From: Alopecurus myosuroides
Taxonomy: Eukaryota > Streptophyta > Magnoliopsida > Poales > Poaceae
Direction of reading: 5' to 3'
Assembly (NCBI GenBank): GCA_028641055.1
Contig: CM054060.1
Location: 296,396,462 to 296,460,461, forward strand
DNA: 64,000 bases
Notes under the pieces: model-generated
Told to the model about the DNA's origin: nothing
Databases searched by the model: none
The model's input: only the letters and a program-made list of their open reading frames with translations
Shown: positions 35,318 to 47,356 of the stretch, piece by piece
Layout: each line of letters opens with the position of its first letter
Position numbering within the stretch: the stretch's first letter is position 1
Position numbers and translations under genes: made by a program

Positions 35318-36210
35318 TGGAGCCACCTAGGCACTCCAATAGCACGGATGTGCACACCATATTCTCCTTGATCTTCTCCGGTGAGGGAGATTCTTGTTTC
35401 CACTATGAGGTCAACTTGAAGGCGTTGACCAAACCTTTACACAAGGTTGAGGCTACTCCAGAAGACTCTAGAGTTACAGGGTACCCTTGAGATCTCAAGA
35501 TCCGCTAGGATTTGATGCACGATTTGCAATTTCTTTGGTGGAACATCGGATCTAGGTCTCCTCTAGCTCTCCACAAAGTTTGGGCATGATTGGGCAGAGG
35601 GAGAGGGAGATCTAGGAGTTTGAAGATTGCATTTAATGGAGGAGAGAAAGTTGGGAAAGTTTGGTCTTCAATGAGGGAGAAGACCCCTTTAAATTCCCTC
35701 CTTTTTCTGTCCATTGGAGCCCCTTAGCCGTAGGGTCGAGCCCGGTACTACCGCTTGTCACTTTTGAGCTTGGCGCAGGACAGTTGACTTGGAGTTCCGC
35801 AGGCCTGGTACTACCGGGCCTGGTATCACTTGAGAAATTGTTCTTCTATAACATGGAAACTCGCAGCTGGCACTAATTCCGGTACCACTTCCGATACCAC
35901 CGGGACCCCGGTACTACAGGGCTTGGCCCCAGTACTACCGCACGGCCGGTACTGCCGGACCGATACTAGACCTGGCACCACTTGTGGAAATAGGGCTGAT
36001 GTATCGTGTCAACCCTAGGCGGTACTGGCCCGTACCAACCCCGGTACTACCGGGCTTGAGCCCGGTTACCGCCCAAAACGGCATGAAATATTTCCTGCAA
36101 TCTTCTTTGATGCAATTGGGAAAACGGGGGATATCCTAAGATGATTTCATGTGGACATGGACATGAGAAGGCATGATTAGATACACTAATTGTATCGTCA
36201 TCAATAACCA
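35318..36210 (-). repeat. Copia 3' LTR, second part, with CGGTACTACCG motif cluster
   Basis: Rest of the copia LTR, about 1.14 kb in total without the insert. The likely inner end on the minus strand is TGGTTATTGATGACGATAC. It holds about a dozen exact or near copies of CGGTACTACCG between 35740 and 36060, and the motif recurs in the interior at 37790-38270. Confidence 0.6.
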
Positions 36211-36539
36211 AAATCTATAGAGACGCCCCAAAAGAATCACGCCCTAGTGGTGTCCCTGTTAGGTGAGTGCGAAAGACCCTCAACTGCAATGTCTTCATCG
36301 CTCCAGACCCCATGTTCCTCGAGCCACTTGTCCTTGAGAGTTATGTTCTCCTCATAGCCCGAAGAAACAGGAAGCCCCGTAGCCCTCATGATGGCCTCTC
36401 ACGTTGAGCTGCTTTCTTTGCTGCCACCTGTGCCTCATACATCTTGCCATTGCGGAAGCAAAGAGTCTTTTTGAACTTGGAGGCAAAAGACTTGAACCAG
36501 CTAGGAGCAACTGACTTCTTACGAGAAGACCGAGTAGCC

Positions 36540-37663
36540 TAGGAATCACTCGGTTCACCGGTGGCCGTTGGATCCTCTAGGGATGCAAGGGACTCCTTAT
36601 GAATCGTAATGTTCAACCGTGTGGGGTTATGCTTGACAAACGGGAGACTAGACAAGAGGTCATCACCCTCGTGAGCAATGGCCCACCGTGCAAGAATGAG
36701 CTTCAAGATATGGGTCCCAAAAGCTGGAGTAGTTGAGAAATCACACAATGCCAAATCTCATGATAAAGGAAGTCCATGACATCAAGCTGCTGAATAGTCC
36801 CTTCCTTATCCTTGGTGTGCTTGAGAAGATCAACCTGAAAACCGTGAACTTGAACCAGATTGCCGACGCGAGGAGCAATGGCCTCGCGATAGATCTTGCG
36901 CATGATCTCATAAGGACGAAGAAGATCCTCACACTGACCACAAACACTATCTTCAGTGTGACATCTTCAATGGAAAACTTGTGAAGAAATACCCTAAAGC
37001 CATGACACGTCCAGCCGTTATATGTAGAGTTAGGATCATAAGAAGCCCCAAGAGCATCATCAAACTCCTTCTGAGTGGCCACTATAACCGATTCACGAGT
37101 CATCCATGTCATAGTGTTAGCCTCATCATCATGAAAATACATTGTAGCATAGAACTGGTTGATGAAGTAGATGCCATAGTCTTGCACCAACTCAATGAAA
37201 GGAATCAAGCCAAACTCCTCACACATTGCCAGAGCATCATCAAATTAGCCATCATGCCTCTCCTCATGCATATATGGCACATTGATATGGTGTTGGGCCA
37301 CAACCTTGAGTTCCCCCTTCTTCTTGTAGATTTGCCAAGGATGCAAACTTGACCAGAATTGTAGAAGTGAGGGTCAACAACCTGTCTTGGATCCCTAGGC
37401 GCACGGTAGGGATTGAATTCTCGGTGTCTCTTGTAGTCATCATACTTCCACTTATCAAAGGAGAGCCTTGGAGGAGGCTTAGTGGCAGTCTTCTTGATTC
37501 CATGATTTTTGGTGGGCTTGAGTTTCTGTTTCTTGAGAGATTTCTGATAAGTTGTGTTGGCTGAGGGGACAAACTCCTCGTCCTCTTCTTCTTCAATCTC
37601 TTCTTCCTCGGGTCCCGAGTCTACAGTGTACCTTGCAAACCGAGCACGCTTGCGCTCATACAC
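36540..37663 (-). pseudogene. Additional (env-position) ORF of the SIRE-like element, broken
   Basis: A set of minus-strand frames downstream of pol. It starts as MYERKRARFARYTVDSGPEE with a Glu-rich stretch, then FDKWKYDDYKRHREFNPYR. Following frames carry QFYATMYFHDDEANTMTWMT, REAIAPRVGNLVQVHGFQVD and LDVMDFLYHEIWHCV, then THILKLILARWAIAHEGDDL. Frame changes lie near 37340, 36960 and 36755. The TMTWMT block and position after RNase H match the extra ORF of grass SIRE/Maximus elements. Its biochemical role is not established. Confidence 0.6.
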
Positions 37664-38785
37664 CTTCTTGGGGCACCACTACCTGTGAAAGCAGAGTATA
37701 TGATACAGAGGGAATAGATAACTGCACATGTTGATGGTGGAAAAAATTAGCATGAAGTTGTTCGGGATATTCTAAAAAATGGCAGGGCTAGTAGTACCGG
37801 AAGTGGGTTGAGTACTACCGGGCATCCAGTAGTACCGGGGCAAGCACAGCACGGCCAAAAAACACAAGCGATTCACATCCAACCCCATAGAATCTGAAAA
37901 TCACCAAGAACAAGAGCACACATAGAGAGGATTTGCTAGTCCTATGTCAATATATCGGTATCCTACTCCATTCCCTAAATCCCTAGGGTTTCCAATGAGA
38001 GGAATAAGAGAAAGGGATGAGAGGGATACCGGAGGATGCCATGGAGGTGCACCAGAGGAGGAGACCGCCCGCAGGCAGATGCGAGTGTCAAAACGGACAA
38101 CAACGACTTGGGGGAGAGGGACATGGGGGAGCAAAGGGAAAATGAATCTGGGAACTGATCCCCTGCGTCCACTCTTCTATTTAGGTAAAACTCGCACGCC
38201 CGGTAGTACCAGGCTACCTAGGTAGGTACTCCCAGGCCTGCGGCAATATCGTCCCCGCACTCGGTAGTGCCGAGCCCAAAGTTGAAAACTGCCTAGAAAA
38301 AGGACTTTTGAGAAGTGGAACCATGAACATGTGAAAAAGAATAGCGAGATCTTTTGGGATGAGAGTTTTGGTCTTGGGATAGAGCATGGAGTTTTCATAA
38401 GTATAGGGGAATATGCACCCGATTTTGCAAGAGCAAATAGAAAAGCCAAAAATGGGTGTTTTTCCAAAGTAGACATATAAATGACATATATTGTCAAGAT
38501 AAGAAAATGAATATCAAATAAGAACCAACTCCTCACATGAGGAGGTCGATGGCCGTAGCCACCATGTTGGAGTGTGTGCCTTGGCGCCGCGAAGATATAT
38601 CTTGGCCCCAAAGGCACTACTCAACACTGAAGCAGAATAAGACACAAAATGACTAGATATGAAAGAATACTTATTTTTTGCATAATAAGAGGGGTGTTTA
38701 CTCATGAATTGAGTTAGGATCCCCCTATGTACATGCCTACATACAAACCTAATAACACGTGTAATGGAGGTACTTATTCAAGGTA
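37664..38785 (-). other. Non-coding spacer between copia pol and the additional ORF
   Basis: No conserved protein. It contains several CGGTAGTACCG-type motifs (about 37790-37840 and 38200-38270) like those in the LTR. Confidence 0.5.
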
Positions 38786-39423
38786 TCAAGTGAAGTTAGA
38801 CGAATCAATGACATCTAGTTCATTCCTCAAACCCCCAAAATCTTGGTTCGTCAAGGGCCTACTTGAAGATATGAGCAAGTTGATCCTTGGTGGACACATA
38901 GGAGAGATCAATATCACCTTTCTCAACATGATCCCGAATGAAGTGGTGACGAATCTCAATATTGTTCGTCTTGGAGTGTAGAACGGGGTTGTACGAGATC
39001 TTGATAGTACTTTCATTGTCACATAGAAGAGGCACTTTGTCAAAATTGACACCGTAATCCCTTAAAGTTTGCCTCATCATAGAAATTGAGTACAACAACT
39101 TGCCGCATAAATGTACTCAGCTCGGCGGTGGAGAGAGCTATGTAATTTTGCTTCTTGGAAGACCAACACACCAAGGAGCGACCAAGAAGTTGGCAACCCC
39201 CGGATGTGGAATTCCTATCCATCCTCTCTCCCGCATAATCCGCATCCGAATAACCAATGATCTGAAAGCTTGAACCCTTGGGATACCAATGACCAAAATT
39301 TGGGGTATGAACTAAATATCGAAAGATTCATTTAACCGCTTCAAAATGACTTTGCCTTGGAGAGGCTTGAAACCTTGCATACTTACCAATACTATATATG
39401 ATATTTGGTCTAGATGCACAAAG
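38786..39423 (-). pseudogene. Copia RT end and RNase H fragment
   Basis: Starting at the CACTA border, the minus strand gives a decayed SRPNIIYSIGKYARFQASPR block, then MDRNSTSGGCQLLGRSLVCW and SKKQNYIALSTAELS. A shifted frame gives LLCDNESTIKISYNPVLHSK, then NIEIRHHFIRDHVEKGDIDL and the C-terminus LRNELDVIDSSNFT. These are the copia RNase H landmarks (WxSKKQ, CDNxSAI, HIxxRxHFxRDH). The frame is broken near 39060. Confidence 0.85.
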
Positions 39424-40211
39424 CACTAGTATTAAACTGAGTATTAGAGACCGTTACTAGAGACGTTTTTACCATTGAAACAAAGAACATGCTTGGAAAC
39501 GCCACCCCTCAGCCGGTTTATGCAGATAAACCGCCTCTAAAGAAAAGCCCGACTCTAATAAAAGCTCGTATGTAGCGGGCAAAAATAGACCCAGCCTCAC
39601 AAAATCCCTGAGGCTACTGCTAAACATAGCCGACTCGGTTGGATGCATCATTGGAGACGGCCTGTATTATGGACGACCTCAAAAATGTTGTGCGTCAGTG
39701 AGGAATAACGACATCCTCTGTGTGTAGTAGTTTAGAGGCGTCTCGCACGATTAACCGCCTAGTAGGATGGCCGTGAAACTATTTACGTTTGCGCCAATCT
39801 GGCTGACACACACCCCAGTTGCCATACCTAGTCGTACGAATCTTGGGAGCTCGGTCCCTCCAAAGTTTGTTGGAGCTTCTGTTATCTCACACGTGCGTAT
39901 TTTTCCATTTCTGTAGCAGGCCGGCCGGGTCGGCGTCGTAGGTGACTAGTGCCCGCGGCGGCGACGCGGCTGAGGGGTGCCCTCGGGTGTGACGTAGCTC
40001 ATGGGTGGCGGCGCGAGAATAAGTGGGACCAACAACGTCGTAGATAAGAGGTATCGCCGGTGGGCGCGGGCAGAAATGGGGCCGACGCCGGCTCAGTCGA
40101 TTTGATTAGAGTGGAATAGGTGGGAATCCGGTTGACTAGCCAAAATATTTCTAAAGCTCTATGGAGGAAAGTATATTATTGCTTAAATGAAATTAATTAA
40201 GTAGTTATATA

Positions 40212-40334
40212 CTCCCTCTCTTCCAAATACTTGACTTCCATCTGTCTAACTCTAGATGTATCTAGACATATTTTAGTGTATAGATATATCTATTGTTGTA
40301 CAAATGGAACTCAAATATTTTGGAATGGCGGGAG
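40212..40334. mobile_element. Stowaway-like MITE
   Basis: 123 bp between TA dinucleotides (40210-40211 and 40335-40336). The left end is CTCCCTCTCTTCCAAATACT. The reverse complement of the right end is CTCCCGCCATTCCAAAATAT. These are grass Stowaway/Mariner-type terminal repeats. Confidence 0.8.
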
Positions 40335-40413
40335 TAGTTAATTAACTCAAACATAAATTCGTAGTAGCGTCAAGAGGGCCTCTCGGAATTGTTAATTCGT
40401 CGAGAACTATAGA

Positions 40414-41000
40414 CTACCTCGAGCACCTTAGAAACTCAAACATTGCAATTACAACTGCGATGAGTATAACGACCGCACCAACCGCATACTGCAGATGCAT
40501 TTCCTTTTCAAGAGCATATCTCTTTATCCTTTTCATCTTCATTATTGATGCATCGGCCTTGATATTGTGTTCATGGAGGATATCGCCCAAATGAAGTTCC
40601 ATTTCCATCTTTTCATTCTCGATTTTCTTCATTACTTCCTCCATCTTCCGGGTTGACTCGTGTCCTAATTGTGCTTTTTATTTAGGCCTTCTTTATTGCT
40701 TCCTTGATCTTTCGGGTTGACTTGTGTTCTAGTTCTGCTTTTCTTTCGGCCTTCTTTATTGCTTTCTCCATCTTTCGTGTTTCCTCTTGATCTAGCTCTA
40801 GCTTCTCTCCCGTCTTCCTATTCCATTCTCTTGTTATGTCTAAATCTTGCAGAATTAAGAAATTCCGCTTATAAGCAATGCTGATACTCCACACATCCAC
40901 CAAGAATACCGCATTCAGAGGCCGATTCCTAAAAAAACTCGCTAACCTAAATGAAGCGGTAAAAATCATAAGAATTTTATCACTGTACAGTTTCCTCAAT
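40414..41000 (-). pseudogene. Coiled-coil protein with C-terminal membrane segment, frameshifted
   Basis: The upstream frame (from 40999) contains NRPLNAVFLVDVWSISIAYK and then heptad-like charged repeats (RKMEKAIKKAERKAELEH). It stops at 40682. One base out of frame the same repeat goes on as KAQLGHESTRKMEEVMKK and into a 76-residue frame ending YAVGAVVILIAVVIAMFEFL, a predicted membrane helix, plus a short tail. So one ORF has been split by a one-base change near 40670-40680. An upstream exon near 41030-41160 is possible. It lies in the CACTA fragment and may be a transposon passenger. I do not recognise the family. Confidence 0.5.
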
Positions 41001-41410
41001 TGGAATAATATGATATATATACCTCATCCGACGACGAGTTGTTGCATACAGTGTCCGTGGGCTAGCCGATCTCTTTTGTGTGCCGGAACGCCATACCTCT
41101 GGAATCGATGGGTTTGGCAGGCTGGCAACGGATATGGTGTGTGTTGTTGGAGATGAAAGGCGCCAGAGGAGAGGGACTGAGCTATCGAAACGAGAATAAG
41201 ATAGGGTGATGGCCTGGGTGGGGGGATAGGCGTGTTTTCATATAGTCTAACGGTCGAAAAACTAAAACTCCTCGACGTCCTAGTTATTGCTCGGAGGGTC
41301 TAACTATGTCGCTGTTTTTTCCTATAAATCATTAAATTGAATGTACGATACCAATGTTTGTGTGGTTTCGCACGATTTTATTAACTAAGCAGTACTAATT
41401 ATTTGACAGA

Positions 41411-41610
41411 TGGACCGAGGGTGGATGTACCATCACAATCGTGCATCCAAAGTCTACATGGAAGGTGTGGAAGGTTTTCTAAGAGCGGCTAAAGATGATA
41501 TGTCGCGAAGGAGAGAGAGATACGGATGCATTGCCCGTGTTTGGACTGCAAAAACTTGAAAATTTGTAAAGATAATAACGAGGTCTACAAGAGTAGTACC
41601 GTGTAGTAGA
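41411..41610 (+). pseudogene. TNP2-type CACTA transposase, N-terminal fragment
   Basis: Begins MDRGWMYHHNRASKVYMEGV. In the next frame, after a slip in a GAGAGAGAG run near 41515, it gives RMHCPCLDCKNLKICKDNNE. DRxWMY...GVxxFxxxA...CPCxxCKN is the signature of the Transpos_assoc domain at the N-terminus of TNP2-type CACTA transposases. The gene is cut at about 41610, so there is no catalytic part. Confidence 0.7.
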
Positions 41611-41613
41611 CAT

Positions 41614-41761
41614 CAAAAAAGCACTTTAACATCCATTTGTAGTAACTTGAAATTATGATGAGATGCATATGCAAGTAAGATGCGAATGGATCCAAGACGA
41701 GCTATGGGAGCAAATAATTCACTGAAATCAACACCTTCGACTTGAGAAAACCCTTAAGCCA
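41614..41761 (-). pseudogene. Copia reverse-transcriptase fragment
   Basis: The minus strand reads QVEGVDFSELFAPIARLGSI and HHNFKLLQMDVKVLF, matching the copia RT block VEGxDFxExFAPVARLxSIR...QMDVKSAFL. The Gln of the expected VAQG is a stop here. The continuation towards the YVDD active site is gone at the CACTA border. The fragment joins 47357 across the solo LTR. Confidence 0.85.
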
Positions 41762-44700
41762 TGTAACATCCAAGTGTTTGGGAAGTTATAAGGATCAAAA
41801 TATAATATTTGCATTTTCAAAGCATACATCTAAAAATACAAAAAAAATGGCATGAAAGTTAAACGAAACAAACTGACCAATGTTTCACTTGACATGATGA
41901 ATTAGGTTTAGATCATCTCGTCAAGAGTACATTTGGAGTGATCTTTATAACAAGTATCTTAATAAACCAAATTATTTGGTAAGACAAACCATAATTGGTG
42001 ATGGCCAACACAAACTCTCAACAACTTCAACTACAAGTCTATAAGTGACTTGGGATAAATCACCAGGTATCTAGAGCTCAAAGAGGGGTGAGTATCCAAA
42101 TCCCATAACTGATGATCATACTTTCACAAGTTAGTGTTGAACATCTGAATCATCTCATTAGTAGAGATAGTATATACTTCTAAAAACATGAACTCCTTAA
42201 GTTATAAATCAATTAAAATAACACCTTTATAAGTCATTTCACAACTATTAAGCCAACCTTAGAAGGGAATGACAAAGGTTCAATAGAAAACAAATGATAT
42301 AAACAAGTGTTAACTCAAAAGCCACAGGTGGGAATGAATTAATTCTTATTAATGAAATATTTATGGAATATGTACATATATCAAAATAATAAAGATAAGA
42401 ATATAAAGTAACAAATGACATTCTGAAAAACCAACTAACAACTTTGACTTAAATCATTAAACTCCAATAACCCTCATATGCTCATTGTCTCATTCATCTT
42501 ATACAAGTGATCATATGAGATCTCAACACATCAATGAACCATTTGATCAAGTTACTATCTGAAGTCATCATTCCACAAGCATTATACACTTCTATCTAAA
42601 TTAAAATTCAACAACTAAAGTATCTTTGGATACAACTAATGAATAACACCAAGTACTAACCTCTATTAGAAGAAATAAATTGAAAGCTAAGTAAAACCAA
42701 TCATATATGAAACAAGTACATACCTTATGGGAAATAAAATAAGAAGTATACGGAAGTAAAATAAAATCTTAACTAAGTCTTAATCTAGATCTCTCTACTT
42801 TGTCTAGACTATCTTATTATCCTGTTACCAATCTTCTCGAAGTGATTATGCAAGAGAAGCAACCCACGAGAACAGAGGAACTACCACAAGAAGATCTTTA
42901 GGAAGATTCTTTAGAGTGGTCTAGAAGTGCTATTTCAATCTACCATAAGAGTATTTGGAAATATAGAAATAGTTTGGTAATAAGTTTCTAGACCTTGTTA
43001 GCAGATCACTTTTGTATACTCAAACAATTGAGTGTCATACACAAACAAAAAAAAGGTTGAATAACCTAGTACATCTCTGCCATTTGTATATGAATAGTAA
43101 TTTGGAGGCAAGCCTAGCTAACTTGTTAACAAATTCTTCTTATATGCATATGGCAACTGGATGTCATAAGATACACTTACATTTCTTTATAATCATCCAA
43201 GATAAATCTTCGCTTGAGTTATTGGTTGTCTTCACCACAAGGGTGAGGCCGTTGAAGTTGGAATCCAAGAGATGATCTTACTTGCAAGTGAAAAAGGCAG
43301 TACCCGAAGACTAGTAACAACTAGAGACAAGGATATTGCAGGAAACAGATGACCACAAGAAGCAACACTGCCTCAGTAATGGAGCATAAGAAAATATCCA
43401 GTGAATCATTAGGTAATATTAGAACCTTTATGCCTTGTAAATCTCATAAAGGATAAGGGCCACTTAATAACATGTTCAATGGAATCAAGCATAAAGTACG
43501 AAATAATAACAAGCCATTGCATACAAATGTCTTGTGATATGTGGAGGTAGATGGAAACAAGCACTACCTTATTTTCCAGATCCTTATCATCCATAAGACA
43601 AATGTATAATAAACAAAAATTCATTGATATATAATCATGCAAATGATTACATGTGCTAAAACTAACACGGGATAAAATCCATACTTGGAACCTGAGTGGA
43701 AAACAAATAAATATGATCCAAGATCCATTCATGGCCTACACCCACCTAAGTAAAATGTCAATCAAAATTGTGAAGAGTTTCAATTATGAAAATTACATAG
43801 TATCGTAAAATAAAACAAGTCCATTTTCTAACTAAAGTATTTGGTATGATTTGGAAATAAATTCCATAGTTAGTGATTTTATTTTCCAAGCATCACCAAC
43901 CCTATTGAGAAGTTTTACCAAGTATTTCCTAAATGACTTGTATTCAAAGTTGTTCAATTAAAACATATCCCTTTGTTAACCACATGTTTGTTGTGTGCTC
44001 ATGTTAATCATGTCTAAGATAATATTAAAGACATTTAATAAACTAAATGGAGATAAAACAAAAAACACTTAATTAGAACACCCAAGTAAAAATTCAAATC
44101 TTGCTTCAAATTGGACAAAACAAAACATGGTGAGCATGGAAATTTGATAAGGATTTCAACACTTATTTTTGCCAACTTTTAACTTTTCGAAAAGGTCCAG
44201 AAAACAAGTTTTTCTTTTCAGATTTAGTAACATAAGGACTTCTTGGTAAATTACCAAAACCTTCACGGGGTTCTTTGGAAAAATTCCTGCCAGTCGTCTT
44301 CCACGATGGCAGGCAGGCACACACCTCGTCGCTGCCGCGCTGTCGACGCCGGTGGGACTCCTGCGCGCCTACAAAGCATGAAGGAGACGTCTCGATCGGG
44401 TTCACCTCACCTCGCTCGCCCTCATCCTTCTCTCTGCTTTGCATGCACAAGAAAACCTAACCCTAACCACCGCTGCCGCCGCTCATCGCCACCATGTCCG
44501 GCCATGGGAGGCTCCTCCGTGGAGTCCATCGTCTCCGTCGTCCTCTCCTCTAAATCCTGGCTGGAGGAAACGAGCCGAGACGGCCTCCATTGAAGGAATC
44601 CACCGTATCCTTCCTCTCCTTTCGCCGGCCTCCGTCGCCCATTGCCGTCGATTCCGGCCACCCCTTGCATTTTCCCATTTTATTGCTCCCTATTCCGTAG

Positions 44701-47356
44701 ATATTGACGGGAGCCGCCGCTGCCGCCGCGGAACCTCGCCGTCGGTGATGTTCTGGTGGTCATAAACCTACACCGCCACCACCTCTTGGTTCCTCATGAT
44801 CTCCTCTACATCCCAGTACCAATTAATTAGGCTGATTCAAAGCAAAACATCTAATTGGAGATCAACAGGAGAAATCCCCTCCGTGTTGACATCACCATGA
44901 CTTCATGGCGAATTTTATTTTCTTTTTATTTTAATTTTGATTTTAAAATTCAAATGAAGGTGGGTCCCACCTATCAATTTAAAATATGGCAGAAAATAAT
45001 TAAAATTTGTTAATTCAATAACTTTAATTCTGTTTATCAGAAAAGTATGAAAAATATGAAAATCTTTAGAAAAATATAATATAAATGTTTATGAACTTTT
45101 CAAACATGTCTGGTAAAGTTTCAAAACTAAATATTATTTGAATTTAAATTAATTCATTTAAAATTGAGAAAATAATAAATAATACAAAAATTCAGAAAAT
45201 TACAAGTTATATACCAAATTGATCAAAATGAAAAATGCAACTCATCTATGATAATTTTAAAGTCAATTGAACAAGTTTTCATGTGTGCAATATTTTGATT
45301 GGTCATTTAATTCATTTAAAATTGGAAAATGACTAAGTTATTCAAATATTTTCAGAAAACTTCAAATGATATATGAAGTGGTAAAGAAAAACATTTCCAA
45401 TTCCAATATTTCAAAAACAAAAAAATTTGTTTAACTTTTGAACTTGTTTCTTTTAAGTATAATGGAATTCTATAATGTTCCATTATAACCAGAAACAACT
45501 ACCACATCATTATTCTCCTTATTAATAAAACCTCATGTTTTCACACTCCTAAACTCTCATAAAAATTCATTAACAAATTAAAAGATGATAGTGTTGATTG
45601 TATTACGCACTCACTCCAATTCCTTTGTCTTAGCTCAACACTTTTCAACAACATTGAAGAAAATATGTTTGTTATCTTTTCAGTAGTTGTTTTCAGTGTG
45701 GTATTGTCTTGTTGCCTAACCAAGCAACAAGTACTTCTAATTAAACATGATAACCATTGAATTGATAAATAAATGTGAAACACATGTAATTTTAAAAGGA
45801 GTAATAACCACATCACCACAAGTAATGAAACAACTCACCTAAAACCTATGTGATTAAGTTATCATATTTTCCAGGGTATTTCGTGATGCATCTCATTACT
45901 ATGCATGTATCATATTGGCAATGTTTTCAGTAGTCCTTACCGGGACTACTTTGCTATCTTTCGGATCTCGGGATTTTCTACGCGACCCTCGAACCCCGAA
46001 GACATGTATTATTATTGCTATTACTTCTATCTCAGGCAAGTTCATCACTTGCTCATATCCTTTGGAGTATTTCCCAATGAACAATTTTAAAAAACCCTAT
46101 CGTATTAACACCTATTCCCAAAAGAATGCGTGATCCTATTTTTATAATATTATGACTACTTGAATGACTAACGGAGTGGGTGGATGGGACCATGGTAAGA
46201 TGAATAGGTCAAAGGAAGGTTCCATCTGCATGGGAAAATATTACCTAGGTCTTAACCACAAATGCCGTCAGAACTCGGTGCGCCATAAATACCGCACTAA
46301 CCATGGGTCTTGTATGGGGCGAGTAAGCTAGTTGTGATCTTTTCTTGTTCGCATGTCAACGGGCTGCCAGGGCCGTTCGCTGTAGGTCTTGCGAGACTAT
46401 ATGCACATGGGTGGGATCCATTAATTCCCATGGACTCTGGGGTCTATGATGGTCTGCCCGAGGCGCCTAGATATCCATCGTGAGGGGTGGAATCAGGGGT
46501 TAAACCTGCGTGGCTGAAATGGGTGGGCATGCGTTGTGCGAAGAAGCATGGTTTGGTTTGGATAAACAACCGGGACCCACACCACGCCTATGGATAAAGT
46601 AACGCACCTCTGCAGAGTGTAAAAGGATGTGGCATTTTACCCTCTATTCCGGGAAGGATCTAGGAACGCTACAGGAAAGGCAAGTCCATGAAGTTCTAGT
46701 CCTGTGATGGTCTGGCGGGCATAGTTTTCCAAACTAAAAGCAACCTCTTGAAGAAAGATTTCCAAATACCTTGCATTAGCTTATGTTTCTTTCGAGTCTA
46801 AAGCTGTAGTTAGTGCATCAAACTACCCAGTACATATCATGAACTTGTTGAGTAATTCTCGTTACTCATTCGTTCCCGTTTGCCCCCTGCTTAGAGCTGA
46901 AGCCTTATGGAAGTCGTCATCATGAAGCCATCGCTACCTCATGAAGCTAGGTGGATTCATATCTTACTTAGCCAGTGAAGCATCGTCATCAACAACACCG
47001 GTGGAGGAGAAGCTATCAAGCTGTAGGTGGAGTCCATTCTTGGACTTAGTTATTTAGAAGCCATAGATTAGGGCTGACATCAGCCGTAGTAGATTAGGTT
47101 CTGAGCTAGAATTATTCTCTAGCTTGGAACTTCGAATTGCTTCTTCTGATGTTTCATTTGCATGAGATATTCTTTGATTCATCGAAGATATTCTCGAGAT
47201 TTTGTAATGAAAGATTGTATCCTATAGCTTTGCTTGGACCGGCTATGTTTATGTTGTACCACTCCGAGGGATGTAATATTCACAGATAAGTCCTTGTGTG
47301 AGTATTATGTCAATGACTTGCGCACTACACATGCAGTGGTGTGTTGGGTCACCGCA
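41762..47356 (+). mobile_element. Long solo LTR (5.6 kb) beginning TGTAACATCC, TSD AGCCA
   Basis: Begins TGTAACATCCAAGTG, ends GGGTCACCGCA and is flanked by AGCCA (41757-41761 and 47357-47361). Copia RT reads across the empty site. Composition is AT-rich (41762-44160 and 44890-46080) around a GC-rich core (44240-44770), with a moderately GC-rich end (46180-47356), like the Tekay-type LTR. No pol domain and no second LTR were seen, so a solo LTR is the simplest call. A non-coding derivative is the alternative. None of its open frames resembles a known protein. Confidence 0.65.

Larger units (their letters stand above)
39424..41613. mobile_element. CACTA (CMC/En-Spm) transposon fragment inside copia RT
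   Basis: The left end begins CACTAGTATTAAACTGAG, followed by a subterminal AGAGACCGTTACTAGAGACG. Coding relics inside are a coiled-coil/membrane protein pseudogene (minus, 40414-41000) and the start of a TNP2-type transposase (plus, 41411). The right terminal repeat is absent: the element stops inside the transposase start and copia RT resumes at 41614, with the middle of RT missing. One deletion probably removed the rest of the CACTA together with RT sequence. A GC-rich segment with no called gene lies at 39900-40100. Confidence 0.65.

Noticed and set aside
41762..47356. CACTA element extending from 39424 to about 47350
   Set aside because: Copia RT sequence at 41614-41761 separates the two segments, and the second has its own TG/CA ends and AGCCA duplication.
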